Positions 33,337-42,123 of a stretch of 64,000 bases of DNA are shown here, one piece after another (positions within the stretch are counted from its first letter, which is position 1; each line of letters opens with the position of its first letter). The notes beneath the pieces were generated by a model. It searched no databases. It was not told the DNA's origin and saw only the letters and a program-made list of their open reading frames with translations. Source of the DNA: Roseiarcus sp963726105 (GTDB taxonomy: Bacteria; Pseudomonadota; Alphaproteobacteria; Rhizobiales; Beijerinckiaceae); the NCBI GenBank assembly GCA_963726105.1, contig CAVSBJ010000023.1, positions 34,034 to 98,033 on the forward strand, in the 5' to 3' direction. The translations under genes were made by a program, and so were the position numbers.

Positions 33337-33806
33337 TTTGCGTCGGCGCGCAATTTCGGGGAATCGGCGAGCGATGAAGCCACTCGCGGTCATGGAAAAG
33401 AGACCGGTGGCCCGAGCGGGCGGCGCTCCAGGGTCCGAATCACGACCATCCAGGTTCGCCAGGCGGGCGTTCGTTTCGAACTATCGCGCTCGGGTTTCCC
33501 AAACGTTTGCCGGAAATGACGCAAAAAACTCAAGGAACAACTCGTACGCCATCCCGTCGGGGATTCTTAAACCGAATATTTACCATAACGCCCACAACTT
33601 CGCCCCGGGGCCTATTCACCCCGAGTTGTCGCGGCAGGAACCCGACGATTTTTATCCGCAGGACGGCGGGCGATGAAGGCGAAATCGTCGATCTCTCAGT
33701 CAACACCCCGCCGGGCCCGGCGGCGACTTCGCCCCTGCCGGAGCGGGCAGCCCACGTCGATCTCTTCATCGACTAGGCCGGACCGCCGGATGGTGGAGGA
33801 TGGGTC

Positions 33807-34748
33807 GTGCGAAGGTTGAGCGAAGCGCTCGGATGGGGACAGGCGGGGCGGCCGTCGCTGGCCGCGGCTGCGCACGATGCGCGGCCGTCCAAGGTGCTCT
33901 TGCGCGCCGAACGGGCGGCGAAAGCGTCGCTCCGAAGGCGCGTGCGGCTGGATCGTCCCGCGCCGCATAGGCTCGATATCGCGCTGACCGCCTTTGTTCT
34001 TCTCGGCGCGGCGCTGCTGGGCGCCCAGCGAGGCGGCCAGCTCGATGGGGTCATGGAGCAAGCGAGCCATACCGGCGATTGGGTCGCCCGGTCGCTCGGC
34101 CTCGGCGTCGCAGCGGTCACGGTCTCCGGCGCAACGCATATGAGCGAGGCCAGGATCCTTGCAATCGCAGGCATCGATGCGAGCCGTTCCCTGCCGTTGT
34201 TCGACGTTGCCCGGGCGAAAGCGAAGCTCGAGGCCGATCCGCTCGTCAAGCAAGCGAGCGTGCGCAAGCTTTATCCCAACCAGGTCGTCATCGCGATCGT
34301 CGAGCGCACGCCTTACGCCGTGTGGCAAAAGGACGGAGACGTGAGCGCAATCGCCGCCGACGGAGCGCCGATCGACGAGGTCATCGACAGCCGCTACGCC
34401 GACCTCCCGTTCGTGGTCGGCGAAGGCGCGAACGGGCGCGTGCGCGAATTTGTCGGGCTCCTGGACGCAATGGACGAATTGAAGCCGCGCGTCGAGGCGG
34501 GCGTCCTCGTCGGCCAGCGACGTTGGAATCTGCGGCTTAAGTCAGGCGTCGACGTCAAGCTGCCCGAAGACAATCCGCAAGCCGCGATCGCCGAGCTTCT
34601 CACGCTTCAGCACCAATCCCGGATTCTGGAAAAGGATGCGATGGCGCTCGACTTCCGCGTTCCGGGCAAGGTGTTCGTGCGGTTGACCGACGATGCGGCC
34701 ACCGCCTGGGCGGAAGCCCACGCGGGCAAGAAGGGCGCCCAGCCATGA
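33807..34748 (+). CDS. ftsQ: Cell division protein FtsQ
   Basis: A 313-residue FtsQ, a bitopic inner-membrane division protein linking cytosolic and periplasmic divisome parts. A basic N-terminal tail (residues 1-50) precedes the membrane helix at about residues 54-72 (DIALTAFVLLGAALLGAQ). The POTRA domain runs from about residue 94 to 168, with VSGATHMSEARILAIAGI and ASVRKLYPNQVVIAIVERTPYAVW. The FtsQ beta domain follows. The GTG start is supported by GGAGGA six bases upstream. It overlaps the ftsA ATG and sits downstream of two CtrA boxes. Confidence 0.93.
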   Translation: MRRLSEALGWGQAGRPSLAAAAHDARPSKVLLRAERAAKASLRRRVRLDRPAPHRLDIALTAFVLLGAALLGAQRGGQLDGVMEQASHTGDWVARSLGLGVAAVTVSGATHMSEARILAIAGIDASRSLPLFDVARAKAKLEADPLVKQASVRKLYPNQVVIAIVERTPYAVWQKDGDVSAIAADGAPIDEVIDSRYADLPFVVGEGANGRVREFVGLLDAMDELKPRVEAGVLVGQRRWNLRLKSGVDVKLPEDNPQAAIAELLTLQHQSRILEKDAMALDFRVPGKVFVRLTDDAATAWAEAHAGKKGAQP

Positions 34749-36061
34749 GCCTGAAATCGCTCGCTCCGCGCATGCGTCAGATCCCGGCGCGCAAGAGCGC
34801 CATTCTCTCGGTGCTCGACATCGGCGCTTCCAAGATCGTGTGCCTGATCGCGCGACTGACGCCGATGGAGCCGTCCGAGGCTTTGCGCGGTCGAACGCAC
34901 CGCTGCAAGGTGCTCGGCATCGGCCATCAGCGTTCGCACGGGGTCAAGGGCGGCGTGGTGGTCGATCTTCATGCGGCGGAGCATGCGGCGCGCCTTGCCA
35001 TCGACGCGGCCGAGCGCATGGCCGGCGTCGAGGTCGGCGGCGTCATCATCAACATGTCGGGCGGGCGGCTCTCCTCGTGTCGCCACGGCGCCGATGCGAA
35101 GTTGCGCGGCAAGACCGTTGCCGAACACGATATCCACCACGTGCTCGAAGCCGCCGCGGCGGTGAACGCCGAACCCGGGCGGACCATTCTGCACGCGCTT
35201 CCGACCGCTTTCAGGCTCGACTCGACCAAGGACGTGCGCGATCCGAAAGGCATGGTCGGCCATGAACTCGGCCTCGATCTTCATCTCGCCACCTGCAAGT
35301 CAGCGGCCGCACGCAACCTGATGCTGGTCATCGAACGCTGCCATTTGCGGGTCGAGGCGATGGTGGCGACGCCTTACGCCGCGGGCCTCTCGACGCTCGT
35401 CGATGACGAGGCGGAGCTGGGCGCCGCGGTCGTCGATTTTGGCGGCGGCATGACGACGGTCGGGGTCTTCTCCGGCGGGCGGCTCATCCATGTCGACGCG
35501 GTGGCCCTCGGCGGCTCTCATGTGACGAGGGACGTTGCGCGCGGTCTCAACGTCGCGATTAGCGACGCTGAACGCCTGAAGGCTTTGTACGGCGCTTGCA
35601 TCGCCTCGCCCTCCGACGATCGTGAAACCATCACTGTACAACGGCTTGGCGATGACCCGGACCATCCGAGCCATCTCTCGAAGTCCGAACTCGTGCAAAT
35701 CATCCGTCCGCGGGTAGAGGAGATCCTTGAACTCGTGCGCGACCGGCTCAAGGCGTCGGGCTACGCCGCGCAGGCCGGCCGCAGACTGGTGATGACCGGA
35801 GGCGCCTGCCAGCTGACCGGACTGCCGGAACTGGCGCGCGCGACGCTCTCAAGCCAGGCCAGAGTCGGGCGGCCGCTTGGAATCGAAGGGCTGCCGGAAT
35901 CCGGCAAGAGCCCGTCTTTCGCTGCAGCGGTCGGTCTCATGGTTTACCCGCAGATGGCCGGCCTCGAATATTTCGGAAGCGCGCGCTCGCAAGCTCATCA
36001 TCGTCATGGCGAAGCCGGCTATGCGGCGCGGGTCGGGCGGTGGCTCAAGGAGAGTTTTTAA
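34745..36061 (+). CDS. ftsA: Cell division protein FtsA
   Basis: A 438-residue actin-like ATPase that tethers FtsZ to the membrane. The phosphate-1 region is SVLDIGASKIVCLIARL; the 1C-subdomain region includes DIHHVLEAAAAV; the phosphate-2 region is AAVVDFGGGMTTVGVFSGG and the adenosine motif is VMTGGACQLTGLPELA. The C-terminus ends GRWLKESF, a probable amphipathic membrane-targeting helix. It overlaps ftsQ and is followed 96 bases later by ftsZ. Confidence 0.96.
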   Translation: MSLKSLAPRMRQIPARKSAILSVLDIGASKIVCLIARLTPMEPSEALRGRTHRCKVLGIGHQRSHGVKGGVVVDLHAAEHAARLAIDAAERMAGVEVGGVIINMSGGRLSSCRHGADAKLRGKTVAEHDIHHVLEAAAAVNAEPGRTILHALPTAFRLDSTKDVRDPKGMVGHELGLDLHLATCKSAAARNLMLVIERCHLRVEAMVATPYAAGLSTLVDDEAELGAAVVDFGGGMTTVGVFSGGRLIHVDAVALGGSHVTRDVARGLNVAISDAERLKALYGACIASPSDDRETITVQRLGDDPDHPSHLSKSELVQIIRPRVEEILELVRDRLKASGYAAQAGRRLVMTGGACQLTGLPELARATLSSQARVGRPLGIEGLPESGKSPSFAAAVGLMVYPQMAGLEYFGSARSQAHHRHGEAGYAARVGRWLKESF

Positions 36062-36157
36062 GGCACGTAAGAGGCGCTCGCCGGAGGCAAGCGCGTGGAT
36101 GAAGCGAAAACACGCATTCCAATCGGCGCCGGCGGGCGTCCAACCAATGAGGCTAGC

Positions 36158-37753
36158 ATGTCGATCAATCTGAAGGCGCCTGAACTCCGGGAATTGAAGC
36201 CCCGAATCATGGTCTGTGGCGTCGGCGGCGCCGGGGGCAACGCGGTCAACAACATGATCGTGTCTGGCCTCTCGGGCGTCGATTTCATCGTCGCCAACAC
36301 CGACGCTCAGGCGCTCACGTCCTCACGCGCCGAGCGCATCATCCAGATGGGCCTTCAGGTGACCGAAGGCCTCGGCGCCGGATCCAAGCCCGAAGTCGGC
36401 AAGGCGGCCGCGGAGGAGGCGCTCGAGGAGATCCGCGATCACCTCGCCGGCGCGCATATGGTGTTCGTCACTGCCGGCATGGGCGGCGGCACCGGCACGG
36501 GCGCAGCGCCCGTCATCGCCAGAGCCGCGCGGGAGCTCGGGATTCTCACCGTAGGCGTCGTCACCAAGCCGTTCCATTTCGAGGGCGGCCGGCGGATGAA
36601 GATCGCCGAGACCGGGATCTCCGATCTTCAGAAGGCGGTCGACACGCTGATCATCATTCCCAATCAGAACCTGTTTCGCGTCGCCAACGAGAAGACGACC
36701 TTCGCCGACGCCTTCGCCATGGCCGACCAGGTTCTCTATTCCGGCGTCGCCTGCATCACGGACCTGATGGTGAAGGAAGGACTTATTAACCTCGATTTCG
36801 CCGACGTCCGCTCGATCATGAGCGAAATGGGCAAGGCGATGATGGGCACCGGCGAAGCGGCGGGCGACAAGCGGGCGGTGCAGGCCGCCGAAGCGGCGAT
36901 CGCCAATCCGCTGCTCGACGAAACGTCGATGCGGGGCGCGCGCGGCCTTTTGATCTCGATCACCGGTGGCAATGACCTCACGCTGTACGAAGTCGACGAG
37001 GCGGCGAGCCGCATTCGTCAGGAGGTCGACGAGGAGGCCAATATCATCCTCGGTGCCACCTTCAATTCGGCGCTCGATGGCGTGGTGCGCGTTTCGGTCG
37101 TCGCCACCGGCATCGACCAGGAGGCGATCGGACAGATCGAGCCGGTCAACGCGCAGCCGAGGGTCGACGCCTTCTCGCGCGCGCGTCCGTTCTCGCCCGC
37201 CCGCTCGGGCCGCCCGGCGTTAACCCAGGCCGATCCGCCTGCCGCGTACGTCGGCCAGGAGGAGTCCTTCGCGCCTGCCGCCTTCCCAGATCCGATCGAG
37301 GCCCGCTCAGAAGCGGACGAACCGGAGCACGAGGACTTCATTCCGCCCGCCCCTGAGCAGCCGGTCGTTCGATCGCCCCGCATGCCGCAGATCGAGGACC
37401 TGCCGCAGCTGGCCCAAAACCAGCTGCGTGCGCTGCGCGACGCCCAGAACGGCATTCCCGCGCCGGAAACGCGTCGGCGGTCGCTCCTGGAGAAGCTCGC
37501 CGCGTTCGGCATCAGCCGTCATGAGGGCGAGGCCGCTCCCGCGCCTGTCGCGGCGGCTCTCCCAGCGTCAGTGACGCCGCTGCAGCGGCCCCAGGTTTTG
37601 GCTCCAGCCGAGCCGGCCCGTGCTCAGCCGCGCCCGCAACCGGCGCGCGCTTCGGGCGCTTATGAACCGCAGGGCAGAGCCATTGCGCGGCCTCAGGTTT
37701 CCGAGGACGACCATCTCGATATCCCGGCTTTTTTGCGCCGGCAGCAGAATTGA
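36158..37753 (+). CDS. ftsZ: Cell division protein FtsZ
   Basis: A 531-residue tubulin-like GTPase that forms the Z ring. The start region has MVCGVGGAGGNAVNNMI. The tubulin signature GGGTGTGAAP lies at residues 109-118. The T7 loop has NLDFADVRSIM. The C-terminal linker is long (about residues 330-515), as is usual in Hyphomicrobiales. The C-terminal peptide DDHLDIPAFLRRQQN recruits FtsA and other partners. I chose the ATG at 36158; the frame extends upstream but that part is not conserved. Confidence 0.97.
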   Translation: MSINLKAPELRELKPRIMVCGVGGAGGNAVNNMIVSGLSGVDFIVANTDAQALTSSRAERIIQMGLQVTEGLGAGSKPEVGKAAAEEALEEIRDHLAGAHMVFVTAGMGGGTGTGAAPVIARAARELGILTVGVVTKPFHFEGGRRMKIAETGISDLQKAVDTLIIIPNQNLFRVANEKTTFADAFAMADQVLYSGVACITDLMVKEGLINLDFADVRSIMSEMGKAMMGTGEAAGDKRAVQAAEAAIANPLLDETSMRGARGLLISITGGNDLTLYEVDEAASRIRQEVDEEANIILGATFNSALDGVVRVSVVATGIDQEAIGQIEPVNAQPRVDAFSRARPFSPARSGRPALTQADPPAAYVGQEESFAPAAFPDPIEARSEADEPEHEDFIPPAPEQPVVRSPRMPQIEDLPQLAQNQLRALRDAQNGIPAPETRRRSLLEKLAAFGISRHEGEAAPAPVAAALPASVTPLQRPQVLAPAEPARAQPRPQPARASGAYEPQGRAIARPQVSEDDHLDIPAFLRRQQN

Positions 37754-37768
37754 TTCGGGTATCCGAGG

Positions 37769-37792
37769 AACCCCGGCACTGCGGCCGGGGTT
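37769..37792 (+). terminator. Strong hairpin after ftsZ
   Basis: AACCCCGGC and GCCGGGGTT form a perfect 9-bp stem with a 6-base loop, 15 bases after the ftsZ stop. The following GGTCTTGA is not a true T-tract, so termination may be partial, but the position suits the end of the ftsQAZ unit. Confidence 0.55.
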
Positions 37793-37819
37793 GGTCTTGA
37801 CGCGTCACACTTGTTTACA

Positions 37820-37836
37820 GTTTACCTTTGGTAAAC
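37820..37836. promoter_or_regulatory. Palindromic operator candidate upstream of lpxC
   Basis: GTTTACC-TTT-GGTAAAC is a perfect 7-bp inverted repeat. A direct copy, GTTTACA, ends just before it at 37813-37819. The arrangement looks like a regulator binding site in the ftsZ-lpxC gap rather than a terminator, since no T-run follows. Confidence 0.45.
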
Positions 37837-38066
37837 TTCCTAAAGTGTTGAAAAATATCAGACAATATTTGCATAGGCGTTGTAACTTTTGTTCACTAAA
37901 GGTGATTTGTCCGGGGGGCGCCCCACCTCTAGTCTGGCTTTTCAGGAGCTGACGTCAGGCTTTTTGGCGGCGGCGGGCGGACGACGATCGGCAGCTTTGA
38001 CTAGCAAAGCGGTGGGAACTTCCCACCGCAGCCGACGGCGCGAATCAGGGCCGGGCGACAGTCCGG
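37837..38066. other. lpxC leader region
   Basis: The gap from ftsZ to lpxC is 313 bases. An AT-rich block (37840-37905) follows the palindrome and is the likely lpxC promoter region, although no confident -35/-10 pair can be assigned. The rest is GC-rich and shows no supported gene. Confidence 0.45.
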
Positions 38067-39029
38067 GTGCGGTTGATGCGGTTTGGGTCTCAGACAACGC
38101 TGCGCGATCGGGTGGTCATCCAGGGCGTCGGCGTACACTCCGCGGCGCCCGCTCAACTTGTTCTTCATCCTGCCCATGTCGACACGGGTGTCACGTTCCT
38201 TCGCACGGGACTGCCTGGTGGACGCGAGCGCCTGCTCGAGGCCAAGAGCGCCAACGTGACGCAGACCTCGCTTTGCACCACGATCGGCGACGCCGCCGGC
38301 GCCAGCATCTCGACCGTCGAACACCTTTTGGCGGCGCTTTCGGGGCTTCGGATCGACAATGTTCTGGTCGAGATCGACGGGCCCGAGACGCCGATCATGG
38401 ACGGCTCCGCCGTCGACTTTGTCCGGGCGATCGATTCTGTCGGCGTCGTCCAGCAGGGCCGGTCGCGCCGCTATCTCAAGATCGTCAAGCCGGTGCGCGT
38501 GGATCATGAGGGCGGCTTCGCCGAATTCCTGCCGACCGAAAGCGGCTTCCGCCTCGATGTCGAGATCGACTTCAAATCGCCTGCGATTGGCCGGCAACGC
38601 CGGGTGTTCGATCTTGATCCGGCGACTTTCCGGCGCGATATCGCCCGCGCCCGAACTTTCGGATTCGTCAGCGACGTTCAGGCGTTGTGGCGGGCCGGCT
38701 ACGCGCTCGGCTCCTCGCTCGAGAATTCCGTCGCCATCGATGGCGACACCATCCTCAACCCGGAAGGGCTCCGCTACGCCGACGAGTTCGTGCGTCACAA
38801 GGCGCTCGACGCGGTCGGCGATCTGTCGCTCTCGGGCGCCCCAATCATCGGCCTCTACCGGACCTATCGCCCTGGACACAAGCTCAACGCAAGGGCGCTT
38901 GAGGCTTTGTTCGCCCATCGCTCAGCTTATGAACTCCTCGAAGCGCAATCGACGCCAGCCGCAATTCGCGCTCGGGTCGGCGGCGCGCATGTGCCCGCCG
39001 GAGCTGCTGCGTTCGCCGCCGCCGACTGA
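38067..39029 (+). CDS. lpxC: UDP-3-O-acyl-N-acetylglucosamine deacetylase LpxC
   Basis: A 320-residue zinc deacetylase that performs the committed step of lipid A synthesis. The N-terminal region has TTLRDRVVIQGVGVHSAAPA. The zinc-binding segment STVEHLLAALSGLRIDN and the substrate segment EIDGPETPIMDGSA are present. The second zinc region is RHKALDAVGDLSLSGAPI. The GTG at 38067 and the ATG at 38076 are both plausible starts. Stability control by FtsH-type proteolysis acts on the C-terminus in E. coli; here it ends in AAAFAAAD, so such control is possible but not shown. Confidence 0.95.
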   Translation: MRLMRFGSQTTLRDRVVIQGVGVHSAAPAQLVLHPAHVDTGVTFLRTGLPGGRERLLEAKSANVTQTSLCTTIGDAAGASISTVEHLLAALSGLRIDNVLVEIDGPETPIMDGSAVDFVRAIDSVGVVQQGRSRRYLKIVKPVRVDHEGGFAEFLPTESGFRLDVEIDFKSPAIGRQRRVFDLDPATFRRDIARARTFGFVSDVQALWRAGYALGSSLENSVAIDGDTILNPEGLRYADEFVRHKALDAVGDLSLSGAPIIGLYRTYRPGHKLNARALEALFAHRSAYELLEAQSTPAAIRARVGGAHVPAGAAAFAAAD

Positions 39030-39036
39030 CCGGGCT

Positions 39037-39054
39037 GCGGCCGCGAGCGGCCGC
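39037..39054 (+). terminator. GC-rich hairpin after lpxC
   Basis: GCGGCCGC-GA-GCGGCCGC can fold into an 8-bp stem eight bases after the lpxC stop; GCTTT follows. It resembles a weak intrinsic terminator. The short T-run keeps confidence low. Confidence 0.4.
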
Positions 39055-39205
39055 GCTTTGGCCGATATTCTGGCCTCAATACGCCGCAAGGGCCATCTCA
39101 TTTGGCCGAAAATCTGGCGCGCGCGCCGTGAGTGCGCTAATGAGCCGCTTTGTCCCCGAACGGGGGAACCGGGGCTCCCCCGCCCGCAACCCGAGACCCT
39201 GAAAT

Positions 39206-40114
39206 ATGGCTGACGTCGAATCTGGCGCTCTTTTGTCGAACGATTGGAAGCAACTGGCTCGCCGCTCACTCGCCGGGGCGGCGTTCATCGCCATCGCGCT
39301 GTCCGCCTCGGGCTGCTCGATGTTCGACCAGTTCAATCCCTTCGGCGGTGAAAAATATAAGATGGAGGTCACGCCGGACGTTCCGGCGAGCAAGACCTAC
39401 GATCAGGGTCTCGAGAAGCTGGCCAATGGTTCGCCCGCCGAGGCGGCGAAGAAATTCACCGACCTTGGCAAGCAGTACCCAACCTCGGATTGGGCGCGAA
39501 AGGGTCTTCTGATGTCGACCTACGCGCAATATCAGGCCGGCGACTACACTACCGCCGAAACGTCGGCCGAACGTTACCTCAAGGACTATCCCAATTCGCC
39601 GGAAGCGGACTACATTTTGTACCTGCAGGCGAACGCCTATTATATGCAGATCCCGGATATCTCGCGTGACCAGGAGAAGACTGCGAAAGCTCTGGAAACA
39701 TTCCAGTCCGTTGTGCAGAAATACCCGAAGTCGGACTACGCCGACGACGCGAAATATAAGATCACGGTCACCCAGGATCAGCTGGCCGGCAAGGAAATGT
39801 CGATCGGACAATTCTATCTCACCCGACGCAACTACACCGCCGCCATCAATCGATTTCGCAACGTGCTGCAGTATTACCAGACAACGCGTCATGCGGCCGA
39901 AGCGCTCTATCGTCTGGTCGAGGCGTATCTGGGCTTAGGCATCAGCGAGGAAGCGCAGACGGCCGCCGCCGTGCTGGGGCACAATTTCCCGGACAGCGAA
40001 TGGTACCATGACGCCTATGACCTCCTGAAGGGAAAGGGGCTATCGCCCCACAATTTTGGCAGCTCGTGGATTTCGACGATCTGGCACACGGTTGTCCCGT
40101 CCTCATCAGGCTGA
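39206..40114 (+). CDS. bamD: Outer membrane assembly lipoprotein BamD
   Basis: A 302-residue BamD (ComL/YfiO). The lipobox LSASGC marks the lipidated Cys near residue 37. Several TPR-like repeats follow, with segments such as KTYDQGLEKLANGSPAEAAKKF and YPTSDWARKGLLMSTYAQYQAGDYTTAETSAERYLKDYP. Later come FYLTRRNYTAAINRFRNVLQYY and HAAEALYRLVEAYLGLGI. BamD is essential to the complex that folds outer-membrane beta-barrels. The usual order is lpxC-bamD-recN, as here. Confidence 0.95.
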   Translation: MADVESGALLSNDWKQLARRSLAGAAFIAIALSASGCSMFDQFNPFGGEKYKMEVTPDVPASKTYDQGLEKLANGSPAEAAKKFTDLGKQYPTSDWARKGLLMSTYAQYQAGDYTTAETSAERYLKDYPNSPEADYILYLQANAYYMQIPDISRDQEKTAKALETFQSVVQKYPKSDYADDAKYKITVTQDQLAGKEMSIGQFYLTRRNYTAAINRFRNVLQYYQTTRHAAEALYRLVEAYLGLGISEEAQTAAAVLGHNFPDSEWYHDAYDLLKGKGLSPHNFGSSWISTIWHTVVPSSSG

Positions 40115-40117
40115 TTG

Positions 40118-41899
40118 ATGCTTTCGCGCCTCTCCATTCGCGATGTGGTGTTGATCGACCAGTTGGATCTTGAGTTCTCGCCTGGGCTGACGATCCTCAC
40201 CGGCGAGACGGGGGCGGGAAAATCGATTCTCCTGGATGCGCTGTCGTTGGCGCTCGGCGCGCGCGGCGACGGGGGCCTGGTCCGCCACGGCCAGACGCAA
40301 GGTCAGGTGACGGCGACGTTTGAACTGGCTGAGGGACACGCCGCCCATGCGCTCCTCGAAGGGCAGGACATTGAGATCGGCGACGAGCTGATCCTGAGAC
40401 GAGTGCAGCTCGCCGACGGACGCACCCGCGCCTATGTCAACGACCGGAGCGTCAGCGCCCAGGCGCTGCGCGGACTGGCGTCGGCGCTGGTCGAGATCCA
40501 CGGCCAGCATGACGAGCGCGCGCTGACCGACCCATCGACCCATCGCGCCCTAGTTGACGCCTATGGCGGCCTCGAACCGCTGGCGGTCGCGACCGAGCGC
40601 GCCTATGACGCCTTGCGCGAGGCCGAGCGGACGCTCGAGACCGAGCGCGCCCGGGTCAAGGCCGCAGAGGCGGAGGCAGAATTCGCCACTCATGCGCACG
40701 AGGAACTTAGCAAACTCGACGTTCAGCCAAACGAGGAAGAGACGCTCGCGGCACGCCGGCAGGGGATGATGCAGGGCGAGAAGGTCGCAGCCGACATCCG
40801 CGACGTGCGCGATCACCTGACCGGCGAAACCGCGCTCCTGCCGCTCTTGCTTTCCCTCTCGCGGCGGCTGCAACGCCGCCTGCCCCAGGCGCCAGCGCTG
40901 CTCGAGCCGAGTGTGAAGGCGCTGGATGAAGCGATCGACGCAATCGAGCGCGCCACGCGCGAGGTCGAGGAGGCGCTCGAGGCGAGCGCCTTCGATCCTC
41001 ACGAGCTCGAGCGTTGCGAGGAGCGCCTGTTTGCGCTCCGGGCAATGGGCCGCAAGCACAACGTTCCGATCGAAATCCTGCCGGCGCTGGCACAGAAATT
41101 CGCCAACGACCTCGCAGCTCTCGCCGAGGGTCGCAGCGAGGTCGGCCGGCTTGAGGCGAACTTAAAGTGGGCCGCCGAGGCTTACCACGTCGCCGCAAGG
41201 GCGCTCAGCTCCGCGCGCCAGACGAGCGCGCGCGAACTGGAAACGGGGGTCGGCGCGGAATTGGCGCCGCTCAAGCTCGAGCGAGCCGAGTTCAACGTCG
41301 ATTTGAAGCGCGACGACGCGCTCATTTCGCCGAGTGGGTACGACCGGGCCGAATTCTTCGTTCGCACCAATCCGGGCTCGCGCCCGGGACCCCTCATGAA
41401 AGTGGCCTCGGGCGGCGAACTCGCCAGGTTCCTGCTCGCGATCAAGGTGCGATTGGCCGAGCGCGGCACTGCGCCGACTTTGGTCTTCGACGAGATCGAC
41501 ACCGGCGTCGGCGGCGCCGTCGCCGACGCGATGGGCCAGCGCTTGGCGCGCCTTTCGGCGGGAGCCCAGGTGCTGGCGGTGACTCATGCGCCCCAGGTCG
41601 CCGCGCGGGCTCAGAACCACTACAGAATCGCCAAAAGCGATATTGGTGCGGGTGAACGAGTCGCGACTGGCGTTTCGCGGCTCGGCGTGAGCGAGCGGCG
41701 AGAGGAAATCGCTCGCATGCTGGCTGGCGCGGAAATCACCCAGGAGGCCCGCGCGGCCGCCCTGAGCCTGATGGAAAAGGCCGAACGACGGCCGGACAAT
41801 CGGGACATCGACGCTTGCCTCGCCGTTCGCCTTGGCCCTATCAAGACCGGGCCCAGGCGTCGCGAATCGCGGCGTCAGACAACAAAGGACCCGGCATGA
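40118..41899 (+). CDS. recN: DNA repair protein RecN
   Basis: A 593-residue SMC-like repair protein of double-strand break repair. The N-terminal LSRLSIRDVVLIDQLDLEFSPGLTILTGETGAGKS contains Walker A near residues 29-36. A long coiled coil fills the middle. The C-terminal part has VASGGELARFLLAIKV, VFDEIDTGVGG (Walker B) and VTHAPQVAARA. RecN usually ends soon after EARAAALSLM; here about 35 further residues follow, rich in Arg and Lys, before a stop that overlaps the next ATG. I chose the ATG at 40118, three bases after the TTG start that is also possible. Confidence 0.93.
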   Translation: MLSRLSIRDVVLIDQLDLEFSPGLTILTGETGAGKSILLDALSLALGARGDGGLVRHGQTQGQVTATFELAEGHAAHALLEGQDIEIGDELILRRVQLADGRTRAYVNDRSVSAQALRGLASALVEIHGQHDERALTDPSTHRALVDAYGGLEPLAVATERAYDALREAERTLETERARVKAAEAEAEFATHAHEELSKLDVQPNEEETLAARRQGMMQGEKVAADIRDVRDHLTGETALLPLLLSLSRRLQRRLPQAPALLEPSVKALDEAIDAIERATREVEEALEASAFDPHELERCEERLFALRAMGRKHNVPIEILPALAQKFANDLAALAEGRSEVGRLEANLKWAAEAYHVAARALSSARQTSARELETGVGAELAPLKLERAEFNVDLKRDDALISPSGYDRAEFFVRTNPGSRPGPLMKVASGGELARFLLAIKVRLAERGTAPTLVFDEIDTGVGGAVADAMGQRLARLSAGAQVLAVTHAPQVAARAQNHYRIAKSDIGAGERVATGVSRLGVSERREEIARMLAGAEITQEARAAALSLMEKAERRPDNRDIDACLAVRLGPIKTGPRRRESRRQTTKDPA

Positions 41900-42063
41900 G
41901 TCCGGATGAAGCCCGAGCAAAACGCGAGGACCTCCGGCGGGTCCGCCTCGCGGCGTCGCTCAGGGAAAATTTGAAGCGGCGCAAGGCGCAAAGCCGGGCG
42001 CGGCAGGTCGAGGGTCAATCGGCGGGGGAGCCGACCGCGCAGTCCGGCGCGCCCCGGGACTGA
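41896..42063 (+). CDS. Small conserved basic protein (55 residues)
   Basis: A short gene coupled to recN by ATGA. Its product starts MSPDEARAKREDLRRVRLAA, followed by SLRENLKRRKAQSRAR. Small Arg/Lys-rich proteins with the RENLKRRKAQ motif are common in Hyphomicrobiales as conserved hypotheticals. The function is unknown. A helix is likely, given the i, i+3/4 spacing of charged residues. The coupled start and the match to known small proteins support coding; the next gene, murA, starts 60 bases later. Confidence 0.65.
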   Translation: MSPDEARAKREDLRRVRLAASLRENLKRRKAQSRARQVEGQSAGEPTAQSGAPRD

Positions 42064-42123
42064 GGCCAGAGGCGCGGGCGGCGACCTCCCTCTGGGGTTG
42101 AGTTTGAGCGAGAAGGATCGGGG

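Larger units (their letters stand above)
33170..33806. other. Regulatory region upstream of ftsQ with no recognised gene
   Basis: 637 bases without a supported gene separate the leftward P4H gene from ftsQ. It holds two perfect CtrA boxes (listed separately) and two GANTC sites, GAATC at 33437 and GATTC at 33562, of the type methylated by CcrM. An AT-rich patch follows at 33562-33590 (TTAAACCGAATATTTACC). Two overlapping short + frames (33338-33676 and 33516-33776) show no family resemblance and compete with each other, so neither is annotated. In related genomes ddlB normally lies here; it is absent. Confidence 0.55.

Noticed and set aside
33530..33769. 79-codon - strand frame upstream of ftsQ
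   Set aside because: Lies within the regulatory leader with no family resemblance or ribosome site.
37847..37880. TTGAAA followed by GCATAG as an lpxC promoter
   Set aside because: The -10 box matches only one position of the consensus, so no promoter is claimed.
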